DNA of 64,000 bases from Chrysomallon squamiferum (GCA_012295275.1 CM022678.1:18019637-18083636); one strand, 5' to 3'. Positions 1 through 23,466 are shown, counted from the first letter of the stretch. The notes: generated by a model from the letters alone, not told the origin. Translations and numbers: made by a program.

Positions 1-53
1 CTGATGCGTTGTCAGTGAATTTTCTCCTAAAGGTAATTCTTTTCTGTTATTTT

Positions 54-58
<5 letters not shown>

Positions 59-142
<84 letters not shown>
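59..142. repeat. (CT)n microsatellite
   Basis: A nearly uninterrupted CT dinucleotide run of about 80 bp. ORFs read through it encode only Arg-Glu or Leu-Ser dipeptides and are not genes. Confidence 0.97.
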
Positions 143-145
<3 letters not shown>

Positions 146-859
146 TTTTTTTCTCTTTCTCTCTTAATCTCTCTCTCTCATGCAAACACACATGAACACA
201 CACACGCATACAAACACACACAAACTCGATCCATACAAACATGAGAGAAGCATTTAAAAATTAACGTAATCGCAGTGTGTTATAAAACTGAGATTTTTGA
301 GTTTGTATTCATTCATTCTTTCATTCGTCTATTTATTCATTTATTCATTATTTCATTCATCTATCTATTCATTTATTCAATATTTCATTCATCTGTCTAT
401 TCATTTATTCAATATTTCTTTCATCTATCTATTCATTTATTCATTATTTTATTATTCACCTATCTATTCATTTACTCCTTCATTTATTAACGTTAAATAT
501 ATCCTAACTTAGCCAACCTTACGAAAATAGAAATAAAATCTACCTGTGCGAAAAAACTCTTTAAAAAATCGTAACACATCTAAAACACCGTGTCTAAAAA
601 TAGTCTAAAACACAGGAAGCCGTCTGTTAGAGTTTAGTGACGATACTGGCGGCCATTAATGTATTTCTGTCGTTAATTCGCCGCTTGCGTGATGCATCAA
701 TCAACAGTGATTTTCGCGTAATTGCAGAGATCATGCGTGAGCTTAAAATATTTATCATTCCTCTTCATAAACCCTGATTGTTTTATGTTAATTGACCGTT
801 TTAAATGTCACTAGTGTTGTTTTTTTCTTTCTTTTACTAATTTTTTTTTTTTTTTTGTT

Positions 860-898
<39 letters not shown>

Positions 899-1485
899 TA
901 ACTAGACGACGTAATTGATTTCGTCATATAAAAAAACAAAGTGTTTGTTCAGGTGTACTCTTATCGTGGTGTTGTGTAATCGATTTATTTTCGTGACATT
1001 TCTGCCTGTTATTTTTATTTTTATTTTTATCTTTTTTGTTTCTGTCATTTATTCGTTACTTTATTGGTTCATTCATTATGTTACCTGTGTATGTGCGGTT
1101 TTTAGTACGTATTTATGTATGTGTTTTTGTGTAGATAGGTAGGTAGTCAGGTTAATACATAGGTAGAAATATTGATTACTTTTCCTGCTACTACTCTCTC
1201 ATCGACAAAGTGCGTTTTATCTTACATAGACGAACAAACAGAAACCCACATCCATGCATATATATATGCACAAACACACGAACACACTCATAAAACTCAC
1301 ACACACATATATACACTAACACATTCACACACACACTCGCACAAACAATTAAACACATACATACATATACACACTAACACACCCAAAAATACATACACAC
1401 ATTAATGCAGACATATACATATACAGGCACAAACAGACAGACAGACAGACCGACAAACACGAACACGCAGACACACACACACACA

Positions 1486-1522
<37 letters not shown>

Positions 1523-1670
1523 TCCACCCATCTCGTATATCAATAAACATTCAGCTTGTTGACCTAACTGTATCTGTATTACCGTAATCAGTTTCCATTC
1601 TAAATATAGTCAGTCTAACACGCTCTTCAAAAATCAATCACGTTTAGCGATAAACAAAACAAACGACGTG

Positions 1671-1678
1671 TGACGTCA
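1671..1678. promoter_or_regulatory. Perfect CRE octamer TGACGTCA
   Basis: The palindromic cAMP-response element consensus bound by CREB/ATF bZIP factors occurs here in a CpG-richer stretch about 1.1 kb upstream of the first visible exon of the plus-strand gene. Its regulatory role is inferred from the motif and position only. Confidence 0.35.
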
Positions 1679-2700
1679 TCGCCTCATTTCCATAATCTCA
1701 GCACGATCACTAGTTTCTCATTTCCCGACAATTAACGAAGTTTTGTGTTTCGCGCTAATTCGGACGCGGTCGGGTAAATTCGTATGCTTGACCTCGGCTA
1801 ACGAGCATGCGTGGTATTTACAGACTTCCGTCTCGCCCCCGGGCCGGGCATGCTTCGTTTCGTTACGCTGTGATACCCTATCGATCAGCACGTGACGTTT
1901 TTCTCGTAGTAACGTTACCTGCGGGTATTTCTTCAGGAACCCGGATGTGTAGCCGCTCCTTTTTATTTTGATTTTCTTTAGCTGATTATTTCAAATACGT
2001 AGCGAGTTTTATCTCCAACGCAAAACAGAGTTCAGTTTCAGCTGCTGTGAATATTTGGATGACATGAGGCCAAAAGAGGCGCGCGTGCATGTTCAGTAGA
2101 TGCAGTCACGTGTAAGATGATTAGTGAATGATTAATTCAGACTGGATGATTTTGAGAATTTTGCTGTGTCAATCTCACGTTATTGCCATTGATTTTTGTT
2201 TTCATTGTAAAAATTCGTTACAGTTAGTATGGCTCTTCTGTTGTTATCATATATGATGCCTATCTTAAAATTATAAATGTTCAGTGTATATATATATATA
2301 TATGTATGAATGTATGAATGTATGTATGTATGTATCTATGTATGTATGTATATTATATATGGATGTGTCACTACTGTATGTAAACATGCGTGCATGTGTG
2401 TCTCTATGTATGTATAGTTGTATATAATGTGTCATTAAAGTGTAATTAAAGTTCAGTTTCTTGAATTAAAAACAAAAAATATGCAACAGAATTGTACTTT
2501 AACAAAATGTCTTGTGTATTGAGAACTTGCGACATGGAAAAAGCTATGGATTAGACCTAATGAATTTTTAACATTAGACAGTTTTCAGATATTAACATTA
2601 CAACCAGTTATTCTGCACACACACACACACACATATCCTTTTATATCCGACGGCACTTTTCAGAGGGTTTAACATCTTATGCAACAAGCTGGACTCTAAA

Positions 2701-2723
2701 TGACGTCACATTAAATGACGTCA
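2701..2723. promoter_or_regulatory. Two tandem CRE octamers (2701-2708 and 2716-2723)
   Basis: Two perfect TGACGTCA palindromes lie 15 bp apart (start to start), followed by a related half-site (TGACATCA) at about 2728. They lie about 100 bp upstream of the splice acceptor at 2826. The spacing is compatible with an enhancer for bZIP dimers, but no experiment or TSS evidence is available. Confidence 0.4.
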
Positions 2724-2826
2724 CATGTGACATCACTGCGTTGATTGTCAAGGCTAATTAATCTTATTATATACACATGCATATAAACTGACACTTCATT
2801 TACGTATTAACTTACTCACGTTTCAG

Positions 2827-11143
<8,317 letters not shown>

Positions 11144-11152
11144 AATAATAAA

Positions 11153-11443
11153 ATGGACTAATAATTTCAAAAATAAACCCAGTTACATAATTTTTTATAA
11201 ATCAAAAACCTAGGCCTCATTATATAGAATTATATAAATTAAAAATTAAAATCTAAACCCCGTTTCATATATTTGATCATTTAAAATTTTAAAAATCTAA
11301 CCCCGTTTTCTACATTTTAATAGACTACATTTTTAAGCTTTATTATTTATTAATTGGCTCTGTTAAGTTCATATTCACACTATGAATGTCGCTGACAGTA
11401 TTTTAACAGTATTAGTAAAAGTCGAATTATAATATTATTGTTA

Positions 11444-11490
<47 letters not shown>

Positions 11491-12270
11491 GCTCTTTTTT
11501 TAATTCCTTTTGATATTCTTCCTTTGTATACTTCATTTTGTCTTTCCGTTATTTATGTTTATAAAATAACAAATAACGCACAGAAATGTGGCATAAAGCA
11601 ATATCATGTCTGAATATTGAAATGGTGCTCTAACTGAAATGGAGGAAATACATTTTTGTTACGAAGAATTTTCTAGGCTAATAATAATAGTAATAATACT
11701 TATTATAATTAAATTTAAGTTTTGAAACATGATTTTAAGTAGAAGTACAAATTATTAAAATTATATGACGTGGGTAATATGTCGTTATGTTTAAATATAC
11801 TTTGTACATTTCTAATTATTATATTTATTGATGACGTCAAAGTTTTTAACGCCATCATTATTGGCAGTGCTCGGTGTTTTTATCGGTCTGCTTTGAGCTT
11901 TTCTCGTTTATTTTTCTTCTTTTCTGTGTAACATCTGAAAGGAAGATAAAATGACCATTGTGAAATATACAAAATGTATTTAGACTATTCCATTTTATTA
12001 GCATTATCAGTATTTTTTATTCCTTTTTGGTTGTTATATTAATGTAATAAATAACTAAATAATAATGCATAATGAACTGCAGCTGCTGATGATGATGATA
12101 ATAATAATAATAATATCCTAGTGTGACAAGTGCTATGCAGCGTATTATTATAAAAACATATCCCAAAATGCTGTTCGCTTCCTGTCTTCGTGATCTGAAA
12201 TAAATATGAATATGAAACGAAACTGGATCGCCAAGAATGAATTTGAAAACATGAATTGTTTATATTAAAA

Positions 12271-12301
<31 letters not shown>

Positions 12302-12534
12302 AGACGAGAAAGATCAGGCAATGAAATAAAAATTTAGTAATATTAAAAAAAATGATTATTTGGAGTTTAAATTTGCTGAAATTTAGTGCATTTTTAATAA
12401 TTATGTTAAATGTCACCAATTTAAGAAACCTTTAAGTGCATATATATTTTTAATTAATACTTATTTTATTTATTTATTTATTTGTTTGTTTGTTTGTTTA
12501 TTAATTATTATTATTATTAATGTTTTTTCTTCTT

Positions 12535-12617
<83 letters not shown>

Positions 12618-14321
12618 CAGTAGTATCGTGCTAGAATCTACATATTGTTATAAACTAATAAATAAATTGATAATCACAGAAAGCTAAAATGGATTAATAA
12701 TAATAAAAATTAATTTAATTTAATAATAACATGGAGTAAACTGCAGTATTAAGGCGTTAAATTATCAAATTTTATTGAGAGTAATAAAATGAAATGAAAC
12801 TGCTTTACAAATGTGTGCCTCTTATCTGATCGTAAAAATGAAGTGTAGAATAAAATCAATGTTATGCAGACTGAAAATGGCAGCTTTTGATTATGTGTAA
12901 TTGTCTGTCAGTGTGAGAAAAAGAACGAACTTTAAGAAAGAAAACAATAGTTTCGGTGTTCTTGAGAAAATGGAGGAAATTCAGACCAAAGATAACATGG
13001 TTACCTGTGCAGACGAATTCCTGATGATGTTCGATTGTACAATTATTTTATTATAACCGCGAACTAAAACTGATTTTCCAATCTGGTTAGATGAGAACCG
13101 AGGCATAAATTTCAGACAGTCTTCATACCCGTTTATGGTTTTTGGGATAAACTAAGGCGGCCTCAATGTAAATGCATGATGTACCGATGTTTGAAAATTA
13201 TAAACGATTTGTTTTGTTTTGAATAAAGGAAATAGAAAGGTACGTGTATCTTGGTTTGAATTTATTCATTTTAGCAATGCCACAGTATTATATTTGTATT
13301 TCAATACAAATTTAATTTAGGTTCAGTTGAATTTTTTACATGTTTTTTGTGTTATGGTTTATAGTTATTTAACGAATTGTGAATGAAGACGGTTTGGTGA
13401 AAGAAACCAGCAAAACAAGAAAATATGATATATTACTCCAATTTGAAATAAAGTGATATAATAATGAATGGTGTTTTGCATTTTTATTTCATGTCAAAAC
13501 CTTAAATGTAAAATATACGTTTGTCTTAGATGATGAAAAGAGAGTTAATAAAAACAACAACGAAGACGCCAATAATATTAAAATAATAATAACAAAAACA
13601 AAAATAGATTTCCGTAAAAGGCAAATTAAGGAAATAATTTGAAGGTGGGTATAACGAACAACCTACTGAGGAAATGACTGCTTTTTAAATGCCCTTTAAA
13701 GCAATTAAAATTTATTATTTACAAATACTGGCAAAATGCCCACTCAAGAAATAATTATTTGAATGAATCAATAAAGAAAAGAAAATAACAATACAAATTT
13801 TTCCTCTTTAATTTTATTCTGGAATTCTTCTTTTAAATACATGTATTACATTCCATCATAGATATTATGAATATTCATTAAGAATATGAAAAAAAAAACC
13901 ATCAATTATTTTAATACTGTTCAAATAAATGATGAAAATTGTTTAAATATCATAACAATAATAATAATAATAATACATTTATATAGATAATAAAAATAAA
14001 GTTTAAATTTAACATCACATAATACGAATGTTTCGAGCTAAAACATCGGAATGCATCACAAAGGAACTAAGTTTCAACATTCGCAGATACAGAACGCGAT
14101 CCAGATTTCACTGAATCGTGCCACTGATGACGTGGACCAATCAGATCGTGACAGTATAGGAGCACTCGCTTTCACTTTTTTCAAACATATTACGCTAATT
14201 TACTGAATGCTTAAAAGCTTAATGAGATCAAATATCAGTTTATTTTCTTACGGTATTTACTTATAAAAAAAAAAAAATCCGAAAATAAAGCGAAAGAGGA
14301 AAATAGGTAAAATGACAAATG

Positions 14322-14361
<40 letters not shown>

Positions 14362-14682
14362 TCGAAAAAAAACACGAAAACGGTTCGTTACCCTGAATAG
14401 ATTATTTAAATGCAACATTTAGACCTATTTGCTATCACATTCAGCCTTATTGTTTAACTGATATTTTCTGTGAAGAGGTACTGCCCGATTCGTGAAAAAT
14501 AACCCCTTATGAACGACAACTCTATAATTTATTGTCGTCTACACAAGTAAACATAAAATAAATAAATACGTATTCACGAACGGCAACTCTTACTCACGAA
14601 TGATTTCACTTTCGTATGTCAACTGAAAGAGGCCAAAAACTGACTCCATTAAGGTCGTTATAAGGAGATCATATAACTCTGT

Positions 14683-14726
<44 letters not shown>

Positions 14727-15569
14727 TAATTTAAGTAAATATATTATTTTATATTTAAATATTCATTAAATATAATATACTGCAAAACTTCTATTAAAAT
14801 TTAAATATCGACTTCAGATTACAGTGTTTATTAAATACATTTCAAAATGCGTGCTTATCGGATAATTAATTAAAAAAAAATTTAAATGCTTATTAAACAT
14901 ACACCGTAAATGTGTATAAAATAATTACACACCAGCAAACCAACAAAGAAAATGTAAAATAAAAATGAGTACAAATTATTGAAAAGTGGTCAAAGGTAAG
15001 ATTATGCATATTCAAATAAATACACTTATAAAAATAACATTTTTAAAAACAGAAGAGAAGAATACTGTATTAATATATGTACTTGCATTGTGTGTGTGTG
15101 TTAAAATTATATGTTCATTTAATTTAGTTAAATGCTTTCATTATTATTTATTTATTTATTTATTTATATTTTCTCTTTTCTTTTTTTTCTTTTTTTTTTT
15201 TTTTAACTTTTAAAATTATTATGAAAAATATCACACATTATGGAAATACTTGTTAACATTTTGTTATGTCTTATTATTATTTATACATGAATGCTCAGAT
15301 ATTTGTTAGTAAACAGTGGAGATTATAGAAAATGTAAAAATTTTATGATTAAAGCATGTCTTTTCAAAAATTACAGTTTTTCACAACAAAAAGTATTCAA
15401 ATCTGTAAATAACATCAAGTATAGAATGTGTGGTACATTTGTTATTATATCTGTGCGTTATGATTAAACATAAATAGTAATATTCAAAGATATTTAAAAG
15501 TTTAAAAGTACAACTCAGCCCACAACCATAAAATGAAAAGAACAATAACACACACATACAATAAATAAA

Positions 15570-15600
<31 letters not shown>

Positions 15601-15676
15601 TAATAAAAAAGTAAAAATAATAAAATAAAAAGATATATAAATAAAAAAAGTTAAAAAAAATAAAAATAATAAAACA

Positions 15677-15707
<31 letters not shown>

Positions 15708-17289
15708 AATAATAAAAAAAAAAACCCAGTCTATTAAATACATAAAAAGAAAAATTCTACATAACTGTTTAACATTATACAGTTGTACTGAAAAAAAAAA
15801 TGCACAACCCAAATTTCTAAAATCAGTTACATTAGAGAGAGAATAACACAGATAATTAATACAGACATATGTACAGACAGAGAGATTCATCTGTATATAA
15901 ACTGATATGTAAAGCATATAAATATATACACAAACAAAAACAACCAGATCAATATACAGGCAGGTAGAACAATAGCAGATAACTACAGATCTAAATACAG
16001 ATTAATATTATATAATTTATATTGTTTGAATTAGTAAAAAATAAAGATAAATATTTTGAGATTTAAATAAAAAGCCATACTTATAAATATAATGTATAAT
16101 TAATATTTTGTGTTAATGTTTTATGTATGGAATGGACTTTTGTAGTTTTTACTGCAGAGAAGAAAAATTTTATAAAATATTTTATTACTTTATCAGTATA
16201 ATTAAGCCCCCCAACCAAATTGTTTATATATATATATATATTTATTTATTTCTTACTTTATTTTGAAACAAACTGAACAAAATAAGAAGATGATAAATGA
16301 TAATAATTTAATCTACTAAGAAGATGTGATAAATGATAATAATAATAACAATAATAATAAAAAATAATAATGATGATGGTAATAATAATAATAAATGTTT
16401 GAAATTACTAGTTCAGTACAAACTCAATAATGTATCCTTACATGTATGTGTGTGTGTGTGTGTTTTTTTATACATGTGTGTACATATGTATGTGTATATA
16501 CAGACATACATAAACACACACACACATGAACACATACAGATCAATGTATCAGACCTAATTTTACAAAACAGAGAAACATTTTGAACCAATACAGACTAAC
16601 ATGGCAGCAGAAAAGATAAAGAACTGGGTAGTGCTTCTCTCTGGTAATATCTTGTGCAAACAAAATTACAATATCTAGAGTCTACCACTACTCAACATCT
16701 CACTTCAAATTCTAATAAATATGTAAAATTTTAATATGATAATCACAAGGAATGTATGAAACAGAGTTTGGTAAATATCGTTAAAGATTATAAAATGAAC
16801 AACAATACATAAAAACTGGAAAAATGGAAATGTTTCATAAAATAAACAAGTAAATAATATTATGTCTCCATATTAAAAGGAATGAATATACAAAATTTAA
16901 ATATATAATATCATAAATATGCAATATTAATATTATGCCTTAATAAACAGTATATGTATATATAGATAAAGATAAAATGCAACAGGCAACCAAATTCCAG
17001 TTATTAAATTAATATTCAAATACATACCACATCTTTGTACAAATATCTATTAAAGTATAACTGAGCTATAAATGATTTATTTTATATATATATATATATA
17101 GAATTAATAATTTATGGTTTTGGCTTCCATAACACAAACCAAGGCTACAAATTATTATAAGTTTGTTAATTACAAATTATATCTGAATGTATGTTAACAC
17201 CATTAAATACTGAATAAACCAAAACAATTAATACTGAGAACAAAACAGTACTTTCTTGAAATATCCAGTTCTTATATATATACACATAC

Positions 17290-17332
<43 letters not shown>

Positions 17333-17973
17333 CACACACACACACATACATATTCATGTATACTTTAAAATAAACATAATGTGAAAGTTTGTATGTTATT
17401 GTACCAACACAGAGTTTAAAGTATTTTCTATATACTAATAAGTTACTGTTTTGTTCTGTTTCTTATCAACATGTATCTTTGGCTGTGTTGTTGTGGTAGT
17501 TGTGGTTGTTGTGGTTGTTGTGGTAGTTGTGGTGGTTGTGGTGGGGTTGGGGTTTGATTCAGTGGTTACATTAAAGGCCTGAGATTAAACAACCTGGAAG
17601 AGCACACTCACCTGGGCCATTTCCCATTCTAACTTTTGCTCTGTGACTTGTTTAACAAAAACTGTTTAACAAAAACTGTTTAACGTGGTCTCCTGTCTAT
17701 AGGAAGGTGCATAAAAAAAAAGAATCCTTGCTGCTAATGTTAAACATTTATTTTTCTGCAAAGAAAAAGTAATTGTTTCCTCTCTCGTATGTAAGTGGTT
17801 TTTAACTCTGTGTATGATGACATATTACAGTAGAAATAAATAAAAAAAGTATTCTTTTAAAATATTTCTTCTTACCATTCTACTATACCATTATACTATT
17901 ATTGTTAGTAAAGGTTGGTCCCTAGTGACAAATATAACAATGATTTAGGAATGTGTGAAAATGTATATAAGCT

Positions 17974-18021
<48 letters not shown>

Positions 18022-18231
18022 AGAAGAAAACATATAAAATATTAATTAATACATATGGAAAATGTTTTTTGTTTGACCACAACAAACAAGACTTTAAATA
18101 AAACTATCACTTTTAAGCTGATATTGTTACTTATATACATAGATTATTTATGTACCACTTCAAATATACTTAAACACAAAAAAAAATATACTTGGAAGAA
18201 TCCATAACATATTTGTTACATGTCCCCATCA

Positions 18232-18267
<36 letters not shown>

Positions 18268-18305
18268 TCTATTTTTATAACCCTTTGTTATTGCACTGTT
18301 GATAC
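11153..18305. other. Intergenic AT-rich region between the large plus-strand gene and the 3' end of the GGT gene
   Basis: An AATAAA at 11147-11152 begins four bases after the stop of the upstream gene, and further AATAAA hexamers follow, so its 3' UTR may extend into this stretch. Otherwise I see only AT-rich sequence with (ATT)n at 11446-11490 and 12545-12617, (TA)n at 14685-14723, 17981-18019 and elsewhere, and G/T-rich repeats (TTGTGG-type) at 17490-17545. No coding exon is supported. For the minus-strand GGT gene, an AATAAA on the minus strand near 17740 is a plausible poly(A) signal. Confidence 0.55.
12545..12617. repeat. (CTT)n-(ATT)n compound microsatellite
   Basis: TTC triplets passing into about 50 bp of ATT triplets. 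Confidence 0.93.
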
Positions 18306-20003
18306 CTAAGGACCAAACCAAGCAGCTTTTCCGAATTTCCTCGAGTCGGAATGGGCAAAAATGTTGTCATTAATCTTCATGACAGCCTGCACCACACTGA
18401 GTCCTTCAGAGACTGGCACCATGACCTGACCCATGTCCGAGAGGTCAGTGAGAACACTGGCTGCGAAACCCTTACTCACTGAAACAAACAACAGTACTTA
18501 CAACAGTTAAAATAATAATAATAACAAGATACCTTTACTTACTGAAACAAGCAAAAGCACTTAAAACAGTTAAAATAATAATAATAATAATAACAACAAG
18601 AAACCTTTACTTATTGAAACAAACAACAGTACTTACAACAGTTAAAATAATAATAATAATAATAACAACAAGAAACCTTTACTTACTGAAACAAACAAGA
18701 GTACTTACAACAGTTAAAATAATAATAATAATAATAATAAGATACCTTTACTTACTGAAACAAACAAGAGTATTTACAACAGTTAAAATAATAACAACAA
18801 GAAACCCTTACTCACTGAAACAAACACAATTACTTACAACAGTTAAAATAATAATAATAATAATAATAAGATACCTTTACTTACTGAAACAAACAAAAAA
18901 TTACTTACAACAGTTAAAATAATAATACTAATAACAAGATAATGATACTGATGATGCTGATGATGACAGCAATATATTGGCACACAGACAGACAGACAGA
19001 CAGACAGGCAAACAGAGATGGAGAGAGAGGAATCAGATTTTAAGAAGAGTGAAGATTATTACAAAGACAATACTGACTTAAATAAATTATTGTTATCATT
19101 TTTCTCTTTTTTTTTAAAATTTTTATAATTTTTTTTTTTTAAATAGTTTATTAAATTAACAGAATTATGGTAATGATACTGGTAATAATATTAAACCCCA
19201 ACAGGATTAAATAATTTATTAAATTAATTATTTTGCAATGATGATGTGTGTGATTACATTAAACGACAACAATGATCAATCATTTTCTTAATAAAATTAG
19301 TTTAATGATGTTGGTGACAATGGCAGTTGTAGTAATGGTAATAATATTAATAATAAAAAAAATATATAGGGCAAAAAGAAAAACACATTTTTATACAGAG
19401 TGAAATTGAGACAGAGAAAAAAAATATACAGATATATAAATTAAAATAAAAATTAAAAATAAAAATAAACATAAAAATTAAAAAAATTAAAATTAAAAAA
19501 ATTAAAATTAAAATTAAAAAATAAAAATTAAAACTAAAAATTTAAATAAAAATTAAAATTAAAATTAAAATTAAAATTAAAATTAAAATTAAAATTAAGA
19601 CTAAGACTAAGACAAAATCTAAAAACTAAAACTAAAACAAAATTTAAAACTAAAAACTAAAATTAAAAGTAAAAATTAAAAATTTACCTTGCATCCCATC
19701 CACTCTGTCTGTATAGTTTTCATACTCAGTGCGGTTGGGGTGCCACATGTTATGTAGGCGTGGCTTCTCAATGGACTCTGTCAGATTCAGCCCAAAGATG
19801 AAAGCATTCATAATAGTCTCTGCCACGCCTAACAACATCAACAAAACAAAACAAAATTTTAAAATGAATTACCTATGAGTCTGTGATCATTCATAAACAC
19901 ATTGGAAATTAAATACATGTGCAGTACTGTTTGTAATGTTCAACAATAATATTAAAATTAATAAATATTTGTATATTAAATACATATATACAATCATACA
20001 TTG

Positions 20004-20046
<43 letters not shown>

Positions 20047-20430
20047 CACATACACACATATGTAGACACACACAATACAAACTCACATATACACACATAT
20101 AAAATAAAAAAGTAGTAAGGCTATTTTATAAATTAATTTTTTTTCTTCTGATGTTACATTCAATAAATACTTTTCATAAGAATTATATATAAAACAAAAG
20201 TAACTAAATTTTTCAAATAAATACAAAAACACACACCCATTCACAAAATGATAATGATAAATCCATCTGTATTCAAAAAATATGGAATCACAAATATAAA
20301 CATGTAAGCATACACATGCATACACACACACACACACACACACATGTACACACATATATCCACAGACATATGCATGAATGTTCAGACACACAAACACAAA
20401 CACTCACAGAATGACAAAGATACACCTATT

Positions 20431-20472
<42 letters not shown>

Positions 20473-20874
20473 TAGATATACAATCACAAATACGTAAATA
20501 CGTGTGCCTGTACAAACACACACACACACACACAGATGGACGGACAGACACACAGACAGACAGACAGTCTACCTGTAAGAATTCTAGTTCCATTCGATCC
20601 TCCCACGACCATCCTGATAGAACACGGAGCATCTTTGCTGTACACCACTGTGGGAACCATTGAGCTGAGTGGCCTCTTTTTCGGTTCAATCAGGTTGTTC
20701 TGAGAACAAAGAAACATTTCATTCAAACAGATTGTCTTTTTGTTTACCTCTGTCTACTACACAAGACAATGAAGTGAGTTATAAAGACATAATAATAATA
20801 GTAATAATACAATGATAATGGTATAAGTAATAAGTCTTCTTACTAAATAAGATACTGAAATGAGTTATAAAGAC

Positions 20875-20926
<52 letters not shown>

Positions 20927-20990
20927 AATGATAATGGTATAAGTAATAAGTCTTCTTACTAAATAAGATACTGAAATGAGTTATAAAGAC

Positions 20991-21030
<40 letters not shown>

Positions 21031-21676
21031 TAATAATAATAACAATAATATTAATAACAATGAAAACAATAATAACAATGATATGAGTAATAATTATTAA
21101 GTAAAGTCAAATTATTTTATCTAAATATTATTTAGCATTGAAAAGGTTATTTTTTAATTCTATTATTTTTCCCCTGGGTTGTTTTCTCATTCTTTTGACT
21201 AATTCTTGTCTTACTTTTAAACATCATGTAATTACAAAAAAGAAAATATATTTCTATCTGAATATTTCTAAAAAAGAATAGAAAAATATGTTCAAGACAG
21301 ATTTAAAGATTATTGTAACACAGACAATTCAAAAATATAAACCATATTATTTCAAAACATTAAAATGTATTGGTTTGAAACAAAGATTTGTAGCATTTTC
21401 TCAATAGTTTGAGAACATGATTTTATCTGACACTAGACTGAAATATCTGATATGTACACATATTGTGAAAGATGAACAAAATGGCACGTACCTGGCTGAT
21501 AAATCATTTAAAAACTGTCCTTGAAATTAACTTAATAAAAAAAATGTTATGAGTTTTTTGTTCTAACCCATTAAAATGGATAATTATTTTAATTTTGTTA
21601 TTCATAAAAAATAACAGCACACTGAAACTAGAATAGATATGAATGCACACTCACAAACACACACACACACACACAC

Positions 21677-21740
<64 letters not shown>

Positions 21741-23404
21741 GTAACACACTCACAGGGTTTGGTTTAAATCCTGGTTCTACATTTATGTTAGGAATGCTGA
21801 AGTCTGCCATTTCATTGTTGAGAATAATTCCAGAATCTGTCACCAACAGAGAACCAAACCACAGATTCAAAGTCCTGAAACAATAAAACATTCAATTAAC
21901 ACTGTTTAATTAGCTGCAAGGCAATCTTAATACAGGCTGAGGTACCCGTAGCCGAAATTTCAAAAATCGAAAATGCTTCCAAATCAAAAACATTTTTCAA
22001 CCATCAGAAATAGTGATATCTTATATTTTTGAGATTGTTTTGCATGTATACAAACTTTATTTTATGTATAAAATTATTAAAAATACTACACAGAAAATCC
22101 TGTAGACAATTTGTGTGAAATATATATGAAATATAAATGGTATTTGAAATGAGACTTAGATTGTAATATCAGGCTATCTCCTTATATTCTAAAATCTGAA
22201 AAATTCCATAATCTGAAACGCTTGCAGGCCAAAACATTTCAAATAAAAGATTCTCAACCTTTATTAAGTACAGATTATGAAAGATTCAGAATATCTAAAT
22301 AAAAAAGAATTCACATAAATATTAAATCAAATGAATAAAAAGGAATTCACATAAATTAATTTGACTGAGAACCAAAACAAAAATTTCTGATGAGTTCTGA
22401 TATAAAATAAAAATTAAAAAGGCTAAACTTATTTAGCATTGTTTAATTAACTACAACAAATCTATAACATCAATTCATATCAACCTTCTCATAAACAGGA
22501 AAGCATATACCACAAACATCAATAAAACAATGACTGGAATGGGAAAAACTGACACATGAGTTTCAACAAAGCAAATTTTCTACTGTTTATACAAGTTTCT
22601 AAAAATGTCATTAACCTATGAATAAATTTAATTATATTTTTTGTAATTTTAATCTATTTCTAATTCTGTTTTCATTTACATCACAAAATTTCATTTACCC
22701 TTTGGTGAACAATTTACTTGTTTAATCCTTCGTGGATTACACTGGGTCTAACAAACCAAGCTCATTTTTTTTTTCTTCTTTAGATTTCTTACTCACAGAA
22801 TTATGTGGTGATGTTGCAATTTCCTATACCTTAATTACAATAACTTTTATTTTTATTTTCAATTAAATAACCCATATAAAATATTTAAAAAAAAAAATAA
22901 CAATAAAACCAAAAGCTTTCTATGAGACCCAGTGTAGTTATTCCTTTACAAAAAACCCAGCATGAACTCTAAAAGGTTATAAACCATTGCTATACATAGA
23001 TACACATATGTAACTGAAATACTGACAAATTTGTTTAGAATGGGAAAAAAACAAGTTCACTCACGCAGTGGCTGACACCATCAGCTCCTCTGAGTCAACA
23101 ACAGACAGATGGGTGGTACCCTTGTCCACGCCCGCTTCTAACTCTGGGCCATAATAGGAATAGTGGTGGCTGGAGTTATCTATCTTTGACCTGAGCTCAG
23201 TAGCAAAACCTTTGCTAAAAGATTGAAACAATTACTGAGTATATTTTGTATATTTTGTTTTATAAAGAAAAGTTTAAAAAATTGAAACATACAGAGAGAA
23301 AAGAGGAAGATGAAGACATAGAAAAAAGACATGTGTGTGTGTGAATAAAAATCATACAGATATATATATATATGTGTGTGTGTGTTGTTTTTGTTATTTT
23401 CATT

Positions 23405-23466
<62 letters not shown>

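Larger units (their letters stand above)
1..2826. other. Intergenic or upstream region with simple repeats and a CpG-richer island
   Basis: No convincing coding exon is visible. The left part holds a long CT tract, runs of ATTC-type repeats (about 310-480), poly-T (841-896) and CA/TA microsatellites (about 1250-1510 and 2290-2350). Around 1660-2130 the base composition becomes less AT-rich and contains several CpGs, a perfect CRE octamer and E-box-like CACGTG sequences. It could therefore be a promoter or first-exon region for the plus-strand gene whose exon starts at 2827. I could not find a start-codon exon ending in the required phase (one base left over), so the true 5' end of that gene is unknown. 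Confidence 0.5.

Noticed and set aside
59-242. Arg-Glu and Leu-Ser repeat ORFs over the CT/GA tracts here and at 5812, 7226, 32711, 47061, 49349 and 50903
   Set aside because: They are produced by dinucleotide microsatellites that have no stop in two frames. There are no splice or family signals.
17490-17545. G/T-rich TTGTGG repeats resembling telomeric or G-quadruplex DNA
   Set aside because: The units are irregular with few GGG runs; simple low-complexity sequence is a sufficient explanation.
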